Assembly (NCBI GenBank): GCA_022393335.1
Contig: JAJEKB010021193.1
Span: forward strand, 1,365,680 to 1,429,679
DNA from: Macrotrachela quadricornifera
Taxonomy: Eukaryota > Rotifera > Eurotatoria > Philodinida > Philodinidae
Length of the DNA: 64,000 bases
Reading direction: 5' to 3'
This document shows, piece by piece, positions 56,674-64,000 of this stretch. Below the pieces are notes generated by a model. That model did no database searches and was not told the origin of the DNA. It was given only the letters and a program-made list of their open reading frames with translations. A program made the translations under genes and the position numbers. Positions within the stretch are counted from its first letter, which is position 1. Every line of letters begins with the position of its first letter.

Positions 56674-58016
56674 CTACTGACTTCTTGTTGAACGTGCATA
56701 ATCAAATGAACCTATATCCTGTGCAAAATGCACTACCATAAGTATTTCATCCTTTATTTTCGAACTTTTTAATCCAAACATTGCTGAGAAGTTGAACATA
56801 GCTTGTTCGAGATCAATTAGAAGAGAAAAATTTTGTAAGATAATATTTCGAGCAGTGATCGTATTTTTTTCAATTCGAAAGAAACAATCATCTTTAACAA
56901 TGGACATCTCTATTGAATTAATCTGATTTTTATTCATAATCTTTATTGGATTACCACTAGGCGACTCTAGCCAAGAAGATGTTGAATCTAAATGACACTA
57001 TTGAAATAGAAAAAAAGATAATATATGAAACAAAAAGCAAAATCTTCAAAAATCAAACAAACTTGTGATTGTGCTTGACCATTAATAATCAAATTGTCTG
57101 TATTGATATTACTGAATGATCCATTAGGATAGCGAGTGTTGAGAAAAATATTTGGTGCTATACCACCATTCATCATTGGATACAATAGATGATCATTAAT
57201 ATCACTTTGATATAGATCTGTATTAGTAAGATCTACATGTTGAAAAACACCACCTTCAATAGTTGATTGAGAAAGATATGCGCCATTGAAATTCGCTTCA
57301 TAAAGATGATTATCATGAAATCTTGCTTTTGTTAGATTTGCATTGAGAAAACTAGAGCCTCCAAGATTGCATGAGTCAAATTTAGCGCCAGCCATTGAAC
57401 TACTATTAAATACTGCGAATGGTAGAGAACAACCATTGAAAATAATATTTTCAGCGTAAACTCCCGGTATATAAAGATAGGGAAAGTCACAAACTTCTGT
57501 TGATGATTTAATAAATTTCATACCATTAAGATTTGCTCCACGCAAATCAACAATTGATGATTGATCACGACGAATTAAATTATTTTCATAGAGAAAAAGA
57601 ATGATATCATGTTTACGATCACTATCAAGATGTTTTAAAACAGTTAATGTTTGTATGCGAATTTGTAATAAAGATTTATTAATATTTTGTTCGAAATCTT
57701 CATTCAATATTTCTTTCATATCATCAATATATTCTTTAAATATAGTTCGTCGATTAATTTCATCTGCTTGTCTTTGATCTTGCTCACGTGTTGCTTTAGC
57801 AGAAGCATTTTGTTGCAAAGTAAAAACAATCGTAAAAATTCCAAAGACAATAGTTGGTAATGCAGCAAATGAAAGTTTCAATAGATTCAAACAATGAGTT
57901 TGTTTCGTTCGTTTACTTTGCCATTTCTGACGTTCAGTTAATGTAGAAGACATATCAACAGTATATGATGATCTAATATGATGTTCATCTTTGTTATTAA
58001 ATGATTTTTCGTACAT
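56674..58016 (-). CDS. Membrane-anchored pentapeptide-repeat protein, two exons
   Basis: Exons 58016-57063 and 56997-56674, separated by a 65-base intron (GTTTGT...TTCAATAG, phase 0), give 425 residues. One membrane helix lies at about residues 44-68 (LLKLSFAALPTIVFGIFTIV) after a basic segment (KWQSKRTK), so the bulk should face the side opposite the basic arm. A charged, probably coiled segment follows (about 70-150). Residues about 157-290 are pentapeptide repeats of A(D/N)LxX type: VDLRGANLNG, AKFDSCNLGGSSFLNANLTK, VDLTNTDLYQSDI; these fold into a right-handed beta-helix. Without the splice the frame runs into 24 hydrophobic residues of intron, so the intron is the better model. The family is mainly bacterial; proteins of this TM-plus-pentapeptide form are frequent in bdelloids. 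Exact function unknown. No lesion seen. Confidence 0.87.
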
Positions 58017-61000
58017 AGTTTGTTTAAAAATAAGTTGATAGGATATCTACAATAGTTATTGTATTTGTAGATTGTAGATTCTTTTCAATTAAACGTCATT
58101 CAATATGAAAAGAACTTCACAATCTTTATTAAAAAGAAAAATCGTCGAATAATCTTCATCAGTTCAAAGGTAAATTTTTGCATATATATATTTCACTAAT
58201 AGATAGAAGATTTGTATTAGTATTAAGGTCAAACTTGATATACTAATGACATTTTAATTGAAAATAAAATAAATCAATATACGAATGAGAAGATCGAATT
58301 TTAATCCACAATAGAGAAACTAATCTCATTTTTCGACTGTGATTGACATTTTTGCTTCTCAGATAAGCAAAGAACGAATAAGAAGATGAATCAATTTTTA
58401 GTCATATCAATACATCATTACTTAAAATACGTGGTCCTACTACTCAAATGACGAGTACCATACTGTTTATTACAACTAATTGTTTTGTAAACCTAAAACT
58501 ATGTAGTTCATTAATTTAATAATTGACTGGAAATTTTGTTTTTTTTTTCGTATTCATTTCATGATGATGCATTCTATCACTTTTCATCTACTACAGACTG
58601 ATATGAATATTTGCTATTATAATTCTTTACTCCAACTCTACGTTCAAATTACACCAGTATATACTACAAGGCTTAGATAATAATAGTGGTAGAGAAAATG
58701 GAGTTATACAATCTATCCAACTCCTGCCTAAGGTACTACAGTAAACGTAATGTGAACGTATAGTTAATTCAAATTTTTAGTTTATAGTGTGCAGTCAATG
58801 AAACGTTAACTAATCATGTTGAGAAACTTTTTTGTAAACAAGACTAAACATGTTATACCAATTTGACATTCACCGAGAACCTATTCATATGTTCAATTAC
58901 TTTTGAATCGAGAGTATATGCATCTTATGAATCTAGATAAGTCATGAATAGTGTGAAAAAAAGTTCACGTTGCTAGTTTACTGTTGTCAAAATGCTACAT
59001 CTTTATGTTATTGTTAAGCACAAAGTTATAAATTCCTCTAAGAATATCAACAAAACTGAGTATCAAATTTTGATTTGAAATTTCTACGATAAAAATAATC
59101 AATCGATCTGAAACTTATAAAATAAACTATCCTTATTGAGACTTGTCTCTAAACTATTTGTATGAAGTCGTTTTAGACTGTTCATAAGTGATTGTGCTGC
59201 ACACAATCTCGAATCTAAAGTATCTTGATAATTATACAGGTTCTTTTATCAAAGTTTTTTTAGTTTTCTATTATGAGAAAAAAGTTCCTCACATATAATG
59301 AGAATTATGCATGCAAAATCGAACAAGATTAATTTAGAGCCATTGTATACATATATTTTTTATTGCTCATCTAGAGAAAAATATTCCAACTGAAATCTGA
59401 TTTAATTTTGATTATTCAAACATGATGACAATTATCATTTAGATCATCCCATTTTCTCTAAAAAAATTTGATTAAAATTGATTTTTATTCGAATCTTTAT
59501 ACTTGGCATTCAAACCGTAACAAATTTTCTCACTAGAGATATTCATATGCTTGAATTCTGTTCAATCCTAAATTACTGCAAAATGCTTTGTGACTTCTAT
59601 TTGTTACACTGATTTGTAATCACGTGAAATCAGTTTTCTACACGTATAGAATGACTACAAATGGGAGAAATATGTTGATTGTTTTGATTTTCAACTAATC
59701 GAAAATCAAAAAATGAATTTAATCAGAAAATCATAGCTCTACGATACAGCAGTTCACTCCTATCAAATTTACACATCAGTGTAGAACCAAACAGGGTCCT
59801 TATATGAAGAAAAATATTTTGATGAAGTTAATAGCCAACGAATTTTGTACAACGCAATGAATGATATTGGTACACTTCATATTTACTGTATAACAATTTC
59901 GGAGATGGCAAGAAAGTTTATGTCGATGTATGGAAAAGAAATGTATTAGACTTCGAATTCAATAGGTTATTGTTGTATATGTTATCAGAGTAATTCATGA
60001 TTAGTAAGAATATGTTATTTAACGACATTTCTAATTCAGATGCTAACTTAGATTTAAATTACAATGAATTATTAATCTCAATCGATTTTATGATCGAAAT
60101 GGAATATGTAACAACGAGACCATATATAAATGGCCTCAATAGATTCTATTTTAATCTTAAAATATTATTTATAATCAATCATAATCCTCTGATTATGAAT
60201 ACATGTATAATAGAGGCGATTCTCTCTATAGTATTGCATTGATAATCAATAATTGTATAAGTTAAAATTATTCGATTTTCTAGTAGGCTTGTTTTTATAC
60301 TGTCACGATGATGTAAATCCGTACTAAAAATTATTTTTAATTGGCTCTCATTTATAGTTATCAATTGTTTTCAAGAATGGGAGAGCTAAAAGATCATCAA
60401 AAAAGTTTGGAAATTGTTGCAGAAGCTGCCTTCATGTGCTTTTCTAGCAGATAACGAATGAAGAATGCTAAATTCATCAATTTTCCGCAAAACTTTATTG
60501 TCAAAAAGTGTTTTTATTTCACTGTCTGCCAGAATAAGGATGACAAGTGCTTAAAAATCCGGTTCCTTAATATTTGGCGGAGGAAATGCATCCCCATCCC
60601 TCCCTAATCGGCGAACCTGTTCTTATTAAACCAAGAAAAGAATTCTCAACAGATTACGTGAATAGGTTTTATGCAAACTAATTTTAAGACAATGCTATCA
60701 ATAATGATAGAATTAGTCATATTGACTCCATAGGCTATGATGACAGTATTATAATTGTTATCCTGTTGATATTTTTAAGACGGAATTGAGGAAAACCTAT
60801 ATAGTGACAATTTTTTGATGTCTTGAAAATGAAGGTTCTCTACCAGAATTATTCGTATGATTCTGTTTTAAAATGGTTAATACATAAAAGTAATTTAAAT
60901 TCCAACAAATAAAGATCACAGCTAAGTTGAAAAATAATATTGAATAAAATTTGAAATTTCACTCTATTGAAGAAATAGCTAATTTAGTAACAATTAAAGA

Positions 61001-61271
61001 AAATCTTAATATACATGTATGTATGCATTCAATTTGTGAAGATAATCTTTTTGTAAATGAATGTAACAGATTTTGAATCTCACCGTATGCAAATTGAAGA
61101 AAAATCGTAACGGAATTGTTGTATTTCTTTAAAAAAAAGTAGCACAGTGGATAGAAATTAAAAATTCTATTCACATTCTCCATAACATATTATGTGACTG
61201 ATTACTCGCAATTAGAGCTCGATAGTCCAGGTATTATTCGAGATCCGAATTGGAATGTTGAACTCAGTTCT
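58017..61271. other. Intergenic, nothing recognised
   Basis: Long AT-rich stretch. Frames at 59997-60242 and 60959-61183 encode unfamiliar A/T-biased peptides without support. No RNA gene or repeat stood out on reading. Confidence 0.5.
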
Positions 61272-61279
61272 GATCTAAT

Positions 61280-61681
61280 TAGAGGTGTAAGCCGACACTT
61301 CAATCTGCGGCGGCGGCGGCGACTCGAGATTTTTAGGAGCTTTTTACAAAAATCTCCGCAATTTTGAGAAATTTTCTAATACAAAAGGGACAATGATACT
61401 ATAGAACGTTCTTATTAGGAATTCGATGAGAAGAATCATAAAAATTTATCCCGAATATCGAAAATATTCAAAAATTCAGCATTTTGTTTATACGATGGCG
61501 GCATGGGCTCAAAAATAATAAGTTTTTCTAATCCATCAGCGGTGGCGGCTCGAGAACTCTCGGGATTCGGCGGCGACAGCTGGAAAATTAAACATTTTTT
61601 TTGTCCATTAGCGGCGGTGGCTCGATTTTTTCCCTAAAAATCGGCGGCGTCGGTAGCTCAGCCGATCGGCTTATATCTCTA
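61280..61681. mobile_element. hAT-like MITE with GCGGC interior, 402 bp
   Basis: Terminal repeats TAGAGGTGTAAGCCG and CGGCTTATATCTCTA (two differences) are bounded by an 8-bp near-perfect target duplication, GATCTAAT (61272-61279) and GATCTGAT (61682-61689). The interior holds several GGCGGC/GGCTCGAG islands that break the AT-rich background. The copy at 24064-24153 is a truncated relative. Non-coding. Confidence 0.85.
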
Positions 61682-61689
61682 GATCTGAT

Positions 61690-62509
61690 TGATAAAGTAG
61701 AAGGAAAGCGATTTCATTTTCGGATCTTAGAAGGTATGATAAGAACCGTTGATCTGGTGATATATTGTATAATAATTTATATTTAGATTTTCTAAGAAAT
61801 TTCTAGATTTTCTTTCCTTGTTTATATTTATTTAAGAGTAACTCCTTCAAAAGATACAAAAAGAAAACGTTTACAACCAGTTCTCTATGCTATGAATAGA
61901 TGGAAACTTTTGATATTCAGAAGTGTATACACCGACAGTTGAGCCTCGCCCACTCTTACCTTGACTCTAATTCTCAATCTGACAGACTACCGACATTTAT
62001 TTTTTTGAATTTATTTTCTATATAGGATTGATTTCTTATTTAAGGATTTATTGAGACTTATTAGCTGCATAAGTATTTCCTCGCACCCTCACCGTCCTGA
62101 AAAGTAATTTTGTTGTCCAAGAATTAAAAACATATTTCTTCGCTTGTTAAAATTATTCAGTTTGTATAACAGGATTCAATGAAAATACTATACCATGACA
62201 ACGAGATACAAAGAAAAAATATTTTTAATTTGTTATTTAAAAGTAATATGTTAATAACCTGGCAGTCTTATTTTGTTGACTACGTTATTTGCAACAATAA
62301 GTTAAATAAAGAAGAAAGAAATTTTACTTTCTGCTTGAGAAAATGTCTGGTACTTATTAGAATTAAAAAAATAAATGCTAAAAAAAAAGTAAAAGATAAA
62401 CGATACGAGAAATCTAGAGATGATTTTTTTATTTAAAATTATAATAAAATAATTCTAATTTATATTATGAATATCACGAAAGTTAGATTTCACTAATCAT
62501 AAAAAGATG
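61690..62509. other. Intergenic, nothing recognised
   Basis: AT-rich. An 85-codon frame at 62179-62436 is Lys/Asn/Ile-rich and unfamiliar, and I do not call it a gene. Confidence 0.45.
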
Positions 62510-63060
62510 TATTATGAAAAATTAGAGATTCTTGACATTTTACAATAAACTTTATAAAAATAATAGAAACTTGTAGTTTTAATGCATGATACGAATTTGA
62601 TTTTTTTTTTATTATAAATTGTTGAAATTTTCGATCTTATACGATCATTTTCAACATACCACGACTTTTTTCATACTAGAAGTTACAAGACACAGAAAAT
62701 TTACTATAAAATCTCAATGAATCTCTAATTTTTCATAATATTATTATACAAAAGTAGTAGTTAATTTGTCTTGAGTAATTAATAACAGATATATTTAGTA
62801 TTGGATTTGATCAACACCACGCAAATATTGGAAAACACCAGATAATGATGTATAAATGGTAATGTTGTTACACTCATAATTTTTCATGTTTATGTTATCT
62901 CGTTCCTTTTATTTTGTTTTATGTCTTGTAATATCTAGTATAAAAAAAGGTTGTGGTACGTTGAAAATGATCGTATAAGATCGAAAATTCCAACAATTGA
63001 TAATAAAAAAGAATAAAATTCATATCATACATTAAAACTACACGTTTCTACTATTTCTAC
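62510..63060. mobile_element. Composite foldback element
   Basis: A long inverted pair, about 62563-62705 against 62920-63057, shares 'aaaatttcgatcttatacgatcattttcaac' type sequence, 'gtacgttgaaaatgatcgta' on the right, and 'agttttaatg(c/t)atgatacgaat' ends. A second inverted pair, 'tattatgaaaaattagagat' (62510) with its mirror near 62730, is interlaced with it. This suggests one element inserted in or beside another. No coding capacity. Confidence 0.75.
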
Positions 63061-64000
63061 AAATAGAAAGATGTTCCAATCGAAAGATCTCATTTCATAT
63101 CATTAGCAGTTTATTTCCATAATTTTTCTCTCAATTTAATATATACACAGTTGTCTTAGTTACTATTGTGCATTGACAACGATGTTATAAGTATTTTTCT
63201 TTTGAGTTTTTTTTTTAATGCTAGAACGTATATTCTTTTTTTTATTCATCTAGCTGCTGTCGAAAAAAAAATCATACTCTAATTACGTTAAAACTACTCT
63301 TTCTATTAAGTAACCTTTTCTCATATATTCACTTTGTTCACATAAATTTTTATTTTACACTCTCATTCAGTAGCAGATGGTTTGTGTTGACTCTAAGAAA
63401 TTCATCAAAATACAGCGTTTGATGTTTTGTCTGAGTTTGTGTGAAATATTAGACCTATGGTTAGATAGAACTATTCAAGATGCGTCCAATATAAATTATA
63501 TGATGAGCTATGATTTTTTTTCTATATTGAATTTGAAATATGTCTTTGCTAACATAATTTTTAAGCACCCGATAAATAGTAAGATATTATTTAAGACTGT
63601 CTATATCAAAATCTTCTTATGTAGTACCATCATTCTTTTGCATACTTTGAAAATGATATCAGATTTATAGTAGAGAAGTAATGTAATATTATTACAATCC
63701 TCTCCTTTTTTCGTACGATCTATTCTCTATTAAATATTTCCTAGACATAGTATTGTTTTGTCCAACACTCCATCTCATGAAAGTCATTTTTACATACTCA
63801 TCAATGGCGATAAGTTTATTTCCCAAAATAATATAGTATATTTTTTTGTATACATTATTTTGAGATACTCGTTCTAAATCAGTGTTCGATTTTGATCAGA
63901 TTGGGCCAGCGTTAGAGACATGCACTGCGTCTTCTTTACTCAACAGATGCCGAGCGGCCACTTGGAGACTCACCTAACAAGAGCAATCATCCAGTTTCGT
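63061..64000. other. Intergenic to right edge, nothing recognised
   Basis: AT-rich. A 97-codon frame at 63377-63670 is hydrophobic and unfamiliar. The last 100 bases are richer in G+C ('gatgccgagcggccacttgg') and may begin another repeat or gene cut by the edge. Confidence 0.4.

Noticed and set aside
56988..57062. Read-through C-terminus of the pentapeptide protein ending in hydrophobic residues
   Set aside because: The segment has GT...AG borders, typical 65-base length and phase 0 with a downstream open exon, so it is an intron.
62179..62436. 85-codon Lys/Asn-rich frame
   Set aside because: Low-complexity, A/T-driven composition and no recognisable motif.

Overview
The window looks like nuclear DNA of a bdelloid rotifer (an Adineta- or Rotaria-like animal). 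The evidence is AT-rich sequence, spliceosomal introns of 54-65 bases with GT...AG ends, and a protein set typical of that group: an arginine-type ADP-ribosyltransferase (ART) fused to kinesin-light-chain-like TPRs, a membrane-anchored pentapeptide-repeat protein, a divergent nuclear receptor, a VIT/VWA protein, NHL-repeat relics, and a bacterial-looking OLD-type ATPase/TOPRIM gene without introns. No bacterial operons, ribosome-binding sites or CRISPR arrays were seen. The species call is inference.

Layout. 1-1590 is a 139-bp satellite running off the left edge. 1.6-8.2 kb is gene-poor, with a tandem repeat (2.8-3.6 kb) and one candidate orphan exon (6263-6400). 8202-10574 encodes the OLD-like ATPase. 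A 2.3-kb element with ~270-bp inverted ends follows (10.6-12.9 kb). 14819-19989 is a three-exon nuclear receptor whose last intron is ~4 kb. 20.7-23.0 kb is a duplicated complex repeat with 127-bp arrays. 24.6-24.95 kb holds an NHL relic and a hairpin. 25288-27805 (minus) is a two-exon VWA5A-like gene. 28.5-39.5 kb has no recognisable intact gene but many inverted-repeat (foldback) elements, degenerate minisatellites and an hAT-type MITE with a perfect 8-bp target duplication. 40393-43182 is an ART-TPR gene with eleven near-identical 42-residue repeats and a frame-broken C-terminus. 44.6-50.2 kb is again mobile and repetitive DNA, including a mariner transposase relic. 50676-53210 (minus) is a second, diverged ART-TPR locus with at least three lesions. 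56674-58016 (minus) is a two-exon pentapeptide-repeat membrane protein. 58-64 kb holds another hAT-like MITE and another foldback.

There is no sign that the genes form one pathway. The window reads as an accessory, low-gene-density region: five protein genes, one broken paralogue and a transposase relic in 64 kb, the rest mostly non-autonomous DNA elements. The points of most interest are the OLD-like gene, the two ART-TPR loci (one apparently expanding its repeats, one decaying) that share an unnamed N-terminal domain, and the unusual number of long foldback sequences.
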